Assembly: GCA_963822695.1 (NCBI GenBank)
Contig: CAWGJH010000018.1
Location: 1-64,000, forward strand
DNA: 64,000 nucleotides
Reading direction: 5' to 3'
From: GCA-003244245 sp963822695
Lineage (GTDB): Bacteria > Actinomycetota > Actinomycetes > Mycobacteriales > Pseudonocardiaceae
Position 1 is the first letter of the stretch, and the number at the start of each line of letters is the position of its first letter. Positions 8,845-16,932 of the stretch are shown piece after piece. The notes below the pieces were generated by a model. That model had not been told where the DNA came from. It worked only from the letters and a program-made list of their open reading frames with translations, and searched no databases. The translations under genes were made by a program, and so were the position numbers.

Positions 8845-9189
8845 GTGCTGCGTTATGTCCCCGATGCTGCCCGTGCACTTGCCGAAGCTCGTGACCGGGG
8901 CGCGCTGGCGCACCTGGTGGGCCCGGTGACCAGCAAGGCCGAGGCGCTGGACGCGATCGGCGTCGCCCTGGATTTCCCGGCCTGGTACGGCCGCAACCTC
9001 GACGCGCTGTACGACTGCCTGGTCGACCTGTCCTGGCAAAGCGCTGGTGAGCACGTGCTGGTCTGGGCAGGACACCGCCAGCTCGAGGCCGCCGATCCTG
9101 ATGGGTACCGCGCCGTGCTCGCGGTGCTCGACGACGCGGCCGCAGCCAGTTCGGAACGTCCCCTGTCGGTGCTGCTCGCGGACGCGTGA
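8845..9189 (+). CDS. Barstar-family ribonuclease inhibitor
   Basis: 114 residues from GTG at 8845, 4 bp after the RNase stop. The core FPAWYGRNLDALYDCLVDL is the barstar helix that plugs the barnase active site with acidic side chains; the rest keeps the barstar beta-alpha order. It has no signal peptide and is therefore cytoplasmic, protecting the cell from RNase that has not been exported. With the upstream gene it makes a known type of toxin-immunity pair. Confidence 0.92.
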   Translation: MLRYVPDAARALAEARDRGALAHLVGPVTSKAEALDAIGVALDFPAWYGRNLDALYDCLVDLSWQSAGEHVLVWAGHRQLEAADPDGYRAVLAVLDDAAAASSERPLSVLLADA

Positions 9190-9945
9190 TCAGCTGGTGG
9201 GAACCCAGGACGCTGGGCGCTTCTCGGTGAAGGCGCGGATCCCTTCCTGACCCTCTGCTGACGCGAAGCGTGCGGCGGACAGCTCAAGCATCGCCGCGAA
9301 GTCGTGCGCCATCGTGGGCTCCGAACCGCGGCGCAGCAGCTGCTTGGTTAGCGCCAGTGCCTGCGGTCCACCCTTGACGAGCATGCCGGTGTAGCGGTTC
9401 ACCTCGGTGTCCAGTTGGTCGGCCGGGACCGCGCTATTCAGCAGGCCAATGGCGGTCGCCCTGGTGGTATCGAAGGTCTCCCCGGTGAGGAACAGCTCGC
9501 GGGCCGCCTGGGGCAGCAGCCGGGCCAGCACGGTCACCGAGATCACGGCGGGCACCACACCGAGGCGCACTTCGGTGAACGCGAACGTGGTATGCGCTGC
9601 CGCGACGGCGATATCGGCGGCCGCTAGCAGGCCGATCCCGCCGGCGCGCGCGTGCCCGGTCAGCTTGGCGACAACCGGTTTCGGATGCGTCCAGATCCGG
9701 TGCAGGATGCGGGGTAACTCGTTGACCGCCTCCGGAGGCTCGGTGAGGTCCATCCCGGCGCAGAACGCCGACCCGGTGTGGTCGAGCACCACCACCCGCA
9801 CCGAGTCGTCGTCGACGGTGCGCTCCAAGGCGCTCAATAGTTGAACGCGCAACGGTGTGGACAGCGCATTGCGGTTGGCGGGGGAGTCCAGCGTGATGGT
9901 GGCGATCCCGGACCGCACGCTCAGGTGCACCAGCTCGTCGCTCAT
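9190..9945 (-). CDS. Enoyl-CoA hydratase/isomerase family protein
   Basis: 251 residues from the ATG at 9945 (MSDELVHLSVRSG); the frame is open further upstream but with no crotonase-like sequence. Crotonase motifs are ITLDSPANRNALS, the oxyanion-hole region GSAFCAGMDL, and ARAGGIGLLAAADIAVA; the EVRLGVVPAVIS region carries the catalytic-Glu position of hydratases. The likely reaction is hydration or isomerisation of an enoyl-CoA; the substrate is unknown. It faces the barstar gene tail to tail and marks the left border of the accessory island. Confidence 0.88.
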   Translation of the reverse strand: MSDELVHLSVRSGIATITLDSPANRNALSTPLRVQLLSALERTVDDDSVRVVVLDHTGSAFCAGMDLTEPPEAVNELPRILHRIWTHPKPVVAKLTGHARAGGIGLLAAADIAVAAAHTTFAFTEVRLGVVPAVISVTVLARLLPQAARELFLTGETFDTTRATAIGLLNSAVPADQLDTEVNRYTGMLVKGGPQALALTKQLLRRGSEPTMAHDFAAMLELSAARFASAEGQEGIRAFTEKRPASWVPTS

Positions 9946-10005
9946 GGCGCCGACCGTAGACGTACGCCGAGATCCGGCTCGAGACCGGCGCGGAGAGACC
10001 ATTAA

Positions 10006-10021
10006 CCGAACTTGTGTTCGA
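10006..10021. promoter_or_regulatory. LexA/SOS box
   Basis: CCGAACTTGTGTTCGA matches the actinobacterial SOS-box consensus TCGAAC-N4-GTTCGA with one mismatch. It is followed by TACGCT, a plausible -10 element, and lies 39 bp before the start of the dprA-like remnant. DNA-damage control of that gene, before it broke, is the likely meaning. Confidence 0.6.
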
Positions 10022-10059
10022 TACGCTGGGTCTGGGCTGTCACGAGTGGGAGGCCGGTG

Positions 10060-10823
10060 ATGAGCTCTATCGCTATCTCTAGTCTGCGCCGGATGCCGCC
10101 CTGGGACGACCGAGAGCGTGCGACGTTGGTCGCCCTGCTGCAGGAGCGGTCGCAGGCCGCGTCCTGGCCAGGAATCGCCGCCGAGATCATCGAAGCGGGC
10201 AGTGCGCGGTCGGTGTGGGATGCGCACCATGAGCAGTCGCTTTTCGACACCGAGACACCTGCTCCGATTGCTGAGTCCGCTCGCCAGATCGCTGGCTGGC
10301 GGGCCGCCGGGTTGGGCGTGCACACCTTCCGCGACGTGTCGTACCCGGACTGGCGGCAGGCATCGACACCGCCGCTCACACCGCGGCGCTGAACGCCGGG
10401 GGGCGGACGGTCGCCGTGGTCGGCACCGGGATCAACCGCGTCTACCCCGCCGCGAACCGGGACCTGCAGGAACGCATCGCGTGCGAAGGTCTGGTGCTGT
10501 CCCAGTTCTGGCCCGATGCCACGGTGACCAAGAAGTCATTTCCGCTGCGCAACGCCACGATGAGCGGTTACGGTCGAGCCACGATCGTCGTCGAGGCGGG
10601 CGAGACCAGCGGTGCCCGGATCCAGGCGCGGGTGGGCGTCGAGCATGGCCGGGCGGTGATCCTCCGCGACCGCGTGGTGCGGGCGAACGACTGGGCCGCA
10701 GCGCTACAGCACCGATCAGGGGTGCACGTCGTGTCCGGCGTGGACGAGGTGCTGGGTGTCGTCGCCGCGCTGCGCCCTGACCTCGATGACGTCCTGAGTA
10801 GCGTGCTCACCGTCGAGCGATGA
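10060..10823 (+). pseudogene. dprA/smf-like DNA-processing gene with internal deletion
   Basis: The first frame (10060-10392) starts with ATG behind GGGAGG and encodes a DprA-like N-terminal region up to FRDVSYPDWRQ. The next bases encode, in another frame, GIDTAAHTAALNAGG, RTVAVVGTGINRVYP and FPLRNATMSGYG, the nucleotide-binding Rossmann signature of DprA, through to 10823. The part expected between these (roughly 100 or more residues) is missing at the frame switch near 10353. A deletion has therefore joined the N-terminal segment to the second half out of frame. DprA loads RecA on incoming DNA; related genes also occur in defence islands. The second half could still be made from GTG 10416, but a working enzyme is unlikely. 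Confidence 0.75.
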
Positions 10824-10834
10824 GCCGGGGTTCC

Positions 10835-11185
10835 TCAGCGCAGCCGCCAGCCGAGTTCCAGGCGGATCGGGCACGGTGCGGTGGTGGTGAAGGTGCCCGT
10901 GATACTGCCTCCATCGGCGTAGCCGAGTGGACCGGTGAGGTGGCAGTCCAACAACGTCACCGGCTCATCGATGTCCGCCTCCTGCACCGCGCACAGGTCG
11001 TCAGGCAGTTGGGATTGCACCTGCAGCAGCAATCGACCCGAGGCGATCATGTGACGCGGCGACGAGCTCGGCGACATGATCAGGTTGCCCTCTTGTAGCT
11101 CGGTGTAGCCGATGGTGGTCTCGCCGAGTTGGGTGTACTCCGCGACGGTGAGCAGGTGAGCAGGCGGCTGGGGCAGCGCGGTCAC
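10835..11185 (-). pseudogene. Uma2-family (DUF820) nuclease remnant
   Basis: 116 residues. The start LLTVAEYTQLGETTIGYTELQEGNLIMSPSSSP and PRHMIASGRLL is the usual opening of Uma2-family PD-(D/E)XK-like proteins. The central part, where the catalytic Asp and E-x-K would lie, has been lost: the sequence jumps from LCAVQEADIDE to the family's C-terminal end (TGTFTTTAPCPIRLELGW). Normal members are about 180-200 residues. It is open throughout and may be annotated as a gene, but it lacks the catalytic core. Confidence 0.65.
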
Positions 11186-11205
11186 GGGCGGTTCCTCACG
11201 GCAGT

Positions 11206-11237
11206 CTTAGTGGTCGGCGCCGGAAGTCCGTCGGGGG
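11206..11237 (+). repeat. IS-end-like repeat, copy 1
   Basis: A 32-bp stretch beginning CTTAGTGGTCGGCGCCGGAA is repeated at 15420-15451 in the same orientation with two mismatches. In both places it lies just beyond the stop codon of a minus-strand reading frame; at 15.4 kb that frame is an IS630-type transposase C-terminus. It is therefore probably an insertion sequence end. The two copies bracket the IS630 transposase remnant and the DUF4062-NACHT gene. Confidence 0.6.
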
Positions 11238-11271
11238 TGGACGTGACGGCGGGTCGTGTGTGTGCGGTGGT

Positions 11272-11655
11272 TTAGGGGTCGGGGTGTGTCATGTACAGGT
11301 TGCAGGCGCAGTTGAGTGCGTCTTGGGGGCTGCCGGTGAAGGTGCCGGTGGGCAAGATGGAGTCTTCGTAGGTGCCCTTGCTGGCCAGGTAGATCGCGAA
11401 TCCCCACCGCGTGGCCGATCCGCTGTAGCGCAGTCGCATTAGTGGCAGGATCTCGCCGTCTGGTCGCTGGCCGTCGATGTAGGCGAAGGATCCGCGGTAG
11501 CGCACGCGCACGGTGGACAGTTGGGGCCAATGGGCTTGGGCGTGGGCGCGCAGCCGCTGGGCCAGGGAGGTCTTGGTGGATTCGGGGATCGCTGGCACGA
11601 GTCGTATCGTGCCGTCTCGGCGTGTCCATGGGGCTTGGCGGGGATGATCGGACAT
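11272..11655 (-). CDS. Conserved hypothetical protein (IS-adjacent)
   Basis: 127 residues from the ATG at 11655, preceded by GGAGA. Basic N-terminus (MSDHPRQAPWTRRDG), then a compact alpha/beta region (VRVRYRGSFAYIDGQRPDGEILPLMRLRYSGSATRWGFAIYLASKGTYEDSILP) and a C-terminus TGSPQDALNCACNLYM. The protein looks intact and well conserved in style, but I do not recognise a function. It sits between an IS-end-like repeat and a divergent IS630 transposase remnant, so it may travel with mobile DNA. Confidence 0.65.
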   Translation of the reverse strand: MSDHPRQAPWTRRDGTIRLVPAIPESTKTSLAQRLRAHAQAHWPQLSTVRVRYRGSFAYIDGQRPDGEILPLMRLRYSGSATRWGFAIYLASKGTYEDSILPTGTFTGSPQDALNCACNLYMTHPDP

Positions 11656-11698
11656 TCTCCGGGGATCATTTTTGTGATCTTCGTGGAGGACAGCGTTC

Positions 11699-12590
11699 GT
11701 GTCAGCCCTACGTGCCTGCCAGATCATCTTGACCGCGTCGGAGCGTCATCGGCTCAAGAAACTGGTTCGCACCCATACCGCCGCCCAGCGGGACGTGACC
11801 CGCGCGAGCATCGTGCTGCTCGCGGCCCGATCCTTGTCCAATAATAAGATCGCCACACGGTTGGGGATCAGTGTGGACACCGTTCGCACATGGCGAGGAC
11901 GCTATGCCGCCGAGGGCCGCGAGGGGCTGACCGGACCGGCCGCAGTCAGGCCGCCCGCCAAGGTTTACACCGGTGCAGGCAGCCGAGGTCAAGGCCCTGG
12001 CCTGCCAGCTACCCGCCGAGCACGAGGTGCCGTTGTCGGTATGGAGCTGCCCGGAGCTGGCTTGCCAAGCCGTCACCGCCGGCATCGTCGAGGCGATCTC
12101 GGCGTCCACGGTGCGCCGCTGGCTGGCCCAGGACGCGATCAAGCCCTGGCAGCACCGCTCCTGGATCTCCATCCGAGACCCAGACTTCCGCGTCAAGGCC
12201 AGCCGCGTGCTGGACCTCTACGCCCGAATCTGGGAAGGCGTCCCCCTGGGTTCCGACGAGTACGTGATCTCCTCCGATGAGAAGACCTCCATCCAAGCTC
12301 GCTGCCGCTGCCACCCGACCCTGCCCCCAGGCAAAGCTCGCACGATGCGGGTCAACCACGACTACGACCGCGTTGGCGCGCTGGCCTACCTGGCCGCCTA
12401 CGACGTCGGCCAAGCCCAGGTCTTCGGGCAGTGCGCGCCCTCGACCGGGATCGAGCCGTTCATGGCTCTGGATGTCGCACACCTCAGCCCCTCCCCGACC
12501 CGAGCAACCCAGTCGATCATCCCAGCCGCAGCCAGCTCCGCCAAGTTGACAATGCCCATCGCTGCCCTGGACCTCGCCCGCCGGTGCTGA
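11699..12590 (+). pseudogene. IS630-family transposase, frameshifted and truncated
   Basis: The N-terminal helix-turn-helix half (TASERHRLKKLVRTH, NNKIATRLGISVDTVRTWRGR) runs to about 11960. One extra base there shifts the frame, and the rest continues as VQAAEVKALACQLP, the second HTH (ISASTVRRWLAQDAIKPW) and the start of the DDE domain (SSDEKTSIQAR, first catalytic Asp). Sequence similarity stops after GIEPFMAL near 12470, so the second Asp and the Glu are missing. The element cannot transpose by itself. Confidence 0.85.
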
Positions 12591-12671
12591 CTCCCAGCTC
12601 AGCACTACCTCCCACGGTTTGTCCCGCTCTCCTACTAGGCAAACAAGGAGGGCGGGATCCGCGCGCCCTTT

Positions 12672-15371
12672 GTGGATGAGATCCTGCAGGGCGTGTCACC
12701 ACGGCCACGGCGGGTGTTTCTGAGTCACACCTCGGAGCTGAGGCGGTTGCCGGTCCGCCGCTCGTTTGTGGAGGCGGCGGAGCGGACGGTGACTCGTGCT
12801 GGGGACGCGATCAGTGACATGGCGTACTTCACCGCCCGGAATCACACACCCGCACAGGTGTGTCGCGAGGCGGTGCAGGCCGCCGATATCTATGTGGCCA
12901 TAATCGGGTTCCGGTACGGATCCCTAGTACCAGACCAACCGGAGCTGTCCTACACGGAGCTGGAATTCCAGGCCGCCAGCGAAGCCGGTCTATCCCGGCT
13001 GGTGTTCCTGCTCGACGATGACACAGAAGACCAGGAGAATCTGGTCGGGGACGCACAGCATGCTGCTCGGCAGGCCGCGTTTCGCGAGTGGTTGGGTAAG
13101 AGTGGGTTGACCATCGCGAGGGTGACCACTCCGGAGGGGTTGAGCGAGGCGTTGTTTCAGGCGCTGATGGAGCTACCCCGCGTCGAGTCGGAGGGCACTC
13201 CGGTGGGGAAACCGGCAACTTCTGCGGATCGGCGGGGGTTGTTTCTGCTCGTTGCGTTAATAGTTGGAGCCTTAGCCTATATTATCCACGCCCACGACCT
13301 TAAGTCGGCTGGCGACTTGGCCCTACTCGTGGTCCTAGCGACCGCCGCGTGCACCGTTGCCTGGTGGCTGTGGACGTCGCGGCGACCAGTCCGCGCTTCG
13401 CGCTCGCAATGGCAACGCGCGGCGGACGAGCTGGCGGAACAAGTGCGTCGGCAATGGGAACAGGCCGCTTACGAGCGTCAGCTGATGTACCCCAAGCTGA
13501 TTCCCATCCGGTGGCAGTGGTCACACCGGCGGGTGACGGGTCCGATGACTGAGGTGGCGGGCGGGGGCGGTGGGACACGGTTCACGCCATTGACCGGTAT
13601 GGCGGAGATCACTGAGGAACGGCTGCGGTCTGGCACGTTGAAGGATCTTCTTGATGTGTATAGCGGCTTGGAATCCGGCCGGCTGGTAATCTTGGGCGGA
13701 CCGGGTGCGGGCAAGACGAGCGCGGCGATCACGTTGCTTCTTGGCGCTCTGAGGTGCCGGGCGGTTGTGGCAACGGCCGAGGCGCGAGCGCGGATTCCGG
13801 TGCCACTTCTGGTCACTCTGCGTGGCTGGGATCCGGACAGGACACGTTTTGTCAACTGGCTGGCGACCAGGCTTGAACGTGACTACGATTTTTTAGCGGC
13901 CCGCGAGTATGGGCCGCATGCCGCAGCGGAGTTTATCCGCGGCAACTATCTTGCGGTAATCCTCGACGGGTTAGATGAGATACCCAAGGAATTGCGTCCG
14001 ACGGTATTGGACGAGCTTGGTAAGCAGACGACTTTCCGGTTAGTCGTGTTGACGCGCAGTGAAGAATTGGCGGATGCGGCCAGCGGTGCCCACCTGATCG
14101 GAGCCGCGGCGTTGGAACTCTGTCCGGTCGAGCCTCGGCAGGCGGCGGAGTACTTGGCCAGTTGCCAGATTCACCCGCTCTCTCTGGCGTGGCAGCGCGT
14201 GGTCGAGCATCTGCGTGCTGACCCTGATGGCATCCTGGCGCAGGTGTTGGACACTCCACTGATGGTGAGCTTAGTCCGGGACACCTACCGTGGCGGCGAT
14301 CCGGTCGACGAACTCTTTGACAGTAGCCGTTTCGCGAGCCGGGAAGCAATCGAAGATCATCTCCTTGATCGGGTGCTCCCCATCGCCTATGCCCAGCACC
14401 GAGGCCGCCCCGCCCCACCGTGTACCGTCGATGAGGCGCGAGCGCGGTTGGGTTTTCTGGCCCGCCATATGAAGAACGACAAGGGAAACCGCGATCTCGC
14501 CTGGTGGCAGGTCTCGTGCTGGGTACCAGCCTGGCCCCGGGCCCTGTTCACCGCGCTCGTGGTCGGGTTCGTGGCCGCCCTCCTGATTGGCATCCCGAGC
14601 GTGCTCAGCTTCGGGCTCAACCGGGGGCTCACGTTCGGGCTCATGGGCGGGCTGGCATGGGCGCTGGTGTGTGGGCTCGGCTCCGTGGTGGGTGAAGGGT
14701 ATTCCCAGCGGTCGGGATGGTTGCCGTGGAGAAGGGATGATACTCGTACACCCCTGATGTTCGGGCTCGTCTGCGGGTTCGTTTTCGGGCCTGCGAACGG
14801 GCTCATGGTCGGGATCGTGCGCGGGTTGACGGCGGGGCTCACAAGCGCGCTAGTAGTATGGCTATCAAGCGTTCTCCTGATCAAATTCGCATTTGGGCTC
14901 ATAGCTAGGCTAGCTAAGCCGCCGGCGGAGGCCGCTAGTTCAATCAATCCCCTGGCACTGTGGCGCAGAGAGCGCCAGTTGGGTCTCAAGGCTGGGCTCG
15001 TGTTCGGGCTCGTGGTCGCATTCATGGATGGACTTTTGGTGGTGACCAGTTACGGGCTCGTCTTGAAGGTCGGATTTAAAGCGACTCTCGTATCGGCGCT
15101 CGTGCTGATGCTGATGAACGCGCTCACGTTGGGGTTTGGAGCCGCTTTGGTGTCTTCGGCGACATGGACGGCTACGCTTGCGAACGTACAGCTGCGACGC
15201 CGAGGAAAGACACCGGTGCGTCTGCTGAGCTTTCTTGAAGACGCACATGACCGCGGGGTGCTGCGGTGCGTCGGCCCGGTGTATCAGTTCCGGCACGCCC
15301 GGCTCCAGGACCGGCTCGCTGGTCCAGCAGTCCTGGGGAAATTTTCAACGGATTTGCCTGATCTGCGGTAA
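12672..15371 (+). CDS. DUF4062-NACHT STAND NTPase with C-terminal membrane domain
   Basis: 899 residues from GTG 12672 (GTG 12693 is an alternative start). Residues 14-125 form a DUF4062 domain (VFLSHTSELRRLP, FRYGS, SYTELEF). Two hydrophobic segments lie near 190-235. A NACHT domain follows, with Walker A GGPGAGKTSA near 343 and Walker B LAVILDGLDEIP near 430, then its helical region. Residues 615-835 are Gly-rich membrane helices (repeated FGL/GL patterns), and the tail ends RCVGPVYQFRHARLQDRLA. The STAND layout (sensor or effector, switch NTPase, membrane part) fits antiphage or cell-suicide NTPases. It lies between IS remnants and shares no operon. The ligand and output are unknown. Confidence 0.85.
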   Translation: MDEILQGVSPRPRRVFLSHTSELRRLPVRRSFVEAAERTVTRAGDAISDMAYFTARNHTPAQVCREAVQAADIYVAIIGFRYGSLVPDQPELSYTELEFQAASEAGLSRLVFLLDDDTEDQENLVGDAQHAARQAAFREWLGKSGLTIARVTTPEGLSEALFQALMELPRVESEGTPVGKPATSADRRGLFLLVALIVGALAYIIHAHDLKSAGDLALLVVLATAACTVAWWLWTSRRPVRASRSQWQRAADELAEQVRRQWEQAAYERQLMYPKLIPIRWQWSHRRVTGPMTEVAGGGGGTRFTPLTGMAEITEERLRSGTLKDLLDVYSGLESGRLVILGGPGAGKTSAAITLLLGALRCRAVVATAEARARIPVPLLVTLRGWDPDRTRFVNWLATRLERDYDFLAAREYGPHAAAEFIRGNYLAVILDGLDEIPKELRPTVLDELGKQTTFRLVVLTRSEELADAASGAHLIGAAALELCPVEPRQAAEYLASCQIHPLSLAWQRVVEHLRADPDGILAQVLDTPLMVSLVRDTYRGGDPVDELFDSSRFASREAIEDHLLDRVLPIAYAQHRGRPAPPCTVDEARARLGFLARHMKNDKGNRDLAWWQVSCWVPAWPRALFTALVVGFVAALLIGIPSVLSFGLNRGLTFGLMGGLAWALVCGLGSVVGEGYSQRSGWLPWRRDDTRTPLMFGLVCGFVFGPANGLMVGIVRGLTAGLTSALVVWLSSVLLIKFAFGLIARLAKPPAEAASSINPLALWRRERQLGLKAGLVFGLVVAFMDGLLVVTSYGLVLKVGFKATLVSALVLMLMNALTLGFGAALVSSATWTATLANVQLRRRGKTPVRLLSFLEDAHDRGVLRCVGPVYQFRHARLQDRLAGPAVLGKFSTDLPDLR

Positions 15372-15419
15372 CGCGGTGCGGGCAGCGTCGTTTGGATGGT
15401 GGAGGCGTCGTTGGGGCCA

Positions 15420-15451
15420 CTTAGTGGTCGCCTCCGGAAGTCCGTCGGGGG
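15420..15451 (+). repeat. IS-end-like repeat, copy 2
   Basis: Same 32-bp unit as at 11206-11237, two mismatches, same orientation. It lies directly downstream of the minus-strand IS630 transposase C-terminal fragment. Confidence 0.6.
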
Positions 15452-15455
15452 TTGA

Positions 15456-15755
15456 TTACGCGGTCTGGGGGATGGTAGGTGACGTGGTCCGTTGCTGGTC
15501 GATCCTGGCCAGGAGGTCATCAAGGTCGGCTGGGGTGAATTTCCACTGGAAGGGGCGGGCGGTGGCGTTGTAGCGGTGCTCGAAGTCGGCGAGGCGTTGC
15601 TGGATCTGGTCGAGGTTGGTGAAGTCGTTGGGGGAGCACCACCCGTCGTCATCCTCACGGTGTGCGAAGATCCGCTCGGACGGGGTACTCACGCAGATCA
15701 GTCTGCCATCGTCAGAGCGGCGGCCCTGCGCGGTCAGCCGCCGCACGCCGCGCAT
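15456..15755 (-). pseudogene. Chimeric remnant: start of a neighbour-type gene joined to IS630 transposase C-terminus
   Basis: The C-terminal two thirds (FTNLDQIQQRLADFEHRYN, then RPFQWKFTPADLDDLLARI) is the C-terminal tail of an IS630-family transposase. The upstream part contains VSTPSERIFAHREDDDG, identical to the first 17 residues of the intact gene at 20971-21423; the DNA match covers about 55 bp (15650-15705 against 21381-21435). This is an IS insertion scar inside another copy of that gene. Confidence 0.7.
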
Positions 15756-15813
15756 CAGGTTGACGACGGTCTCCCGGACGGACGGATTGGTCCGGATGCG
15801 GCCCGTACCGTGT

Positions 15814-16116
15814 TCAGGCGGGCAGCGTACTGCGCTGTATCAGTGCGTCGTAGTCGTTGAAGGTGCCGGGGAGAAGACGCAGGTGAACGATCGTGCCTGC
15901 CGGTTTGTCAACGAGGTCAACGACCTCAGCGACTGCTGGCGCTTCCGCATCACCCGCGACCACGATGGCACCGGGCACGACGATCGCAGGGTCGCGCGCC
16001 TCATCGAGGAACGTCCAGACGAGACCGGTGTCGTCCTCATCATTGAGATCAGCGGCGATGTCAACGACGATCACGATCTCCTCCTCTCCGACCTTGCGGT
16101 GCGAGCGTGCCGTCAT
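15814..16116 (-). CDS. Conserved actinobacterial hypothetical protein
   Basis: 100 residues from the ATG at 16116, which has GGGAG upstream. It is acidic and beta-rich: EIVIVVDIAADLNDEDDTGLV, WTFLDEARDPAIVVPGAIVVAG and GTIVHLRLLPGTFNDYDALI. Its start lies 56 bp inside the gene upstream (16061-16516), so the two are co-transcribed. The family is common in actinomycetes but has no function I know. Confidence 0.65.
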   Translation of the reverse strand: MTARSHRKVGEEEIVIVVDIAADLNDEDDTGLVWTFLDEARDPAIVVPGAIVVAGDAEAPAVAEVVDLVDKPAGTIVHLRLLPGTFNDYDALIQRSTLPA

Positions 16117-16516
16117 AATTCTCCCGGGGCGGACCCAAGCAGGCAAGCAGCCTGCGTAGTTCGTCTTCGTCGTCCGAAGCGATCACGGCGGTGAAATGGG
16201 GTCGGTGACCCGTAGGCAGGAGGTGCACACCGATGCGCCGCAGCGCACTCACCGGACAGGAGTGGATGCAGCGATACGTTCGGAGTCGGCTGTTGAGCAA
16301 CCCGGGCAGAGATGCCGGACCGATGTCGTCCAGTGCACAGAAGACGGAGATCCCGACGACCGGCACGCCATCGAGGCACCATGCCCGCGCTGTCCTGCGC
16401 GCGTGCATCCGCAGCTTGGACACCGTGTCGGGGCCTCCCCGGAGCACCAGAGCCGCGTCGGGTGGTGCTGGCTCGGTGCGTATGCGCCCGCGCAGTTCCT
16501 CCCTGTCTTGATCCAT
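16061..16516 (-). CDS. Conserved actinobacterial hypothetical protein, partner of the next gene
   Basis: 151 residues. Readable features are LVLRGGPDTVSKLRMHARRTARAW, GISVFCALDDIGPASLPGLLNSRL and HFTAVIASDDEDELRRLLACLGPP. The last 30 residues are Arg/Gly-rich and overlap the start of the next gene by 56 bp. I have the impression that this two-gene arrangement recurs in actinomycete accessory DNA, but I cannot check it and know no function. A toxin-antitoxin-like role is possible but unsupported. Confidence 0.65.
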   Translation of the reverse strand: MDQDREELRGRIRTEPAPPDAALVLRGGPDTVSKLRMHARRTARAWCLDGVPVVGISVFCALDDIGPASLPGLLNSRLRTYRCIHSCPVSALRRIGVHLLPTGHRPHFTAVIASDDEDELRRLLACLGPPRENYDGTLAPQGRRGGDRDRR

Positions 16517-16743
16517 GACGGGGATGCTCGCAGCGCGGGCTGACAGTTTCGGTGCACGAGGCGTGGCCGCGCTGCGATCCGCAGTGTTGATCAGCCGGAA
16601 GCCGGCCCATCAGAAGCGTTGTCGCTGGGCTGCTTTCGTGCCGCACTAGCAGTTGAATCACGCCACTGCTGGTCCGCGCAGCTCGCCGAGCGATCGCGGC
16701 AACTACACGTCCCGAATCCATCCAGGACGCAGGAGTGGCGCGG

Positions 16744-16932
16744 TCAGGGGGTGACGGTGGTGAGGAAGGCCCGCCAGGCTGTGGTGGTGACGGCCAGCGC
16801 GGGGCCAGCAGTGTTCTTGGAGTCGCGCACCAGGACACCGGCCGGTGTGGGTGCGACTTCGACGCAGGCGCTGCCGTGTCCGCTGTAGCTGCTGGTGTGC
16901 CAGACGATGCCATCCGGCTCAGGCGCGCTCAT
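16744..16932 (-). CDS. DUF397 domain protein
   Basis: 62 residues from the ATG at 16932. WHTSSYSGHGSACVEVA and VLVRDSKNTAGPALAVTTTAWRAFL are the DUF397 signature. These small proteins are usually encoded next to an XRE regulator with a C-terminal DUF5753 domain, as here (14-bp overlap), and are involved in BldB-like or WhiJ-like developmental regulation in Streptomyces. The exact role is unknown. Confidence 0.88.
   Translation of the reverse strand: MSAPEPDGIVWHTSSYSGHGSACVEVAPTPAGVLVRDSKNTAGPALAVTTTAWRAFLTTVTP

Noticed and set aside
14570..15130. Frequent GGGCTC/GGGTTC repeats in the DUF4062-NACHT gene as a possible CRISPR-like or DNA repeat array
   Set aside because: They are the codons for the Gly-Leu and Gly-Phe pattern of membrane helices; spacing is irregular and there are no spacers.
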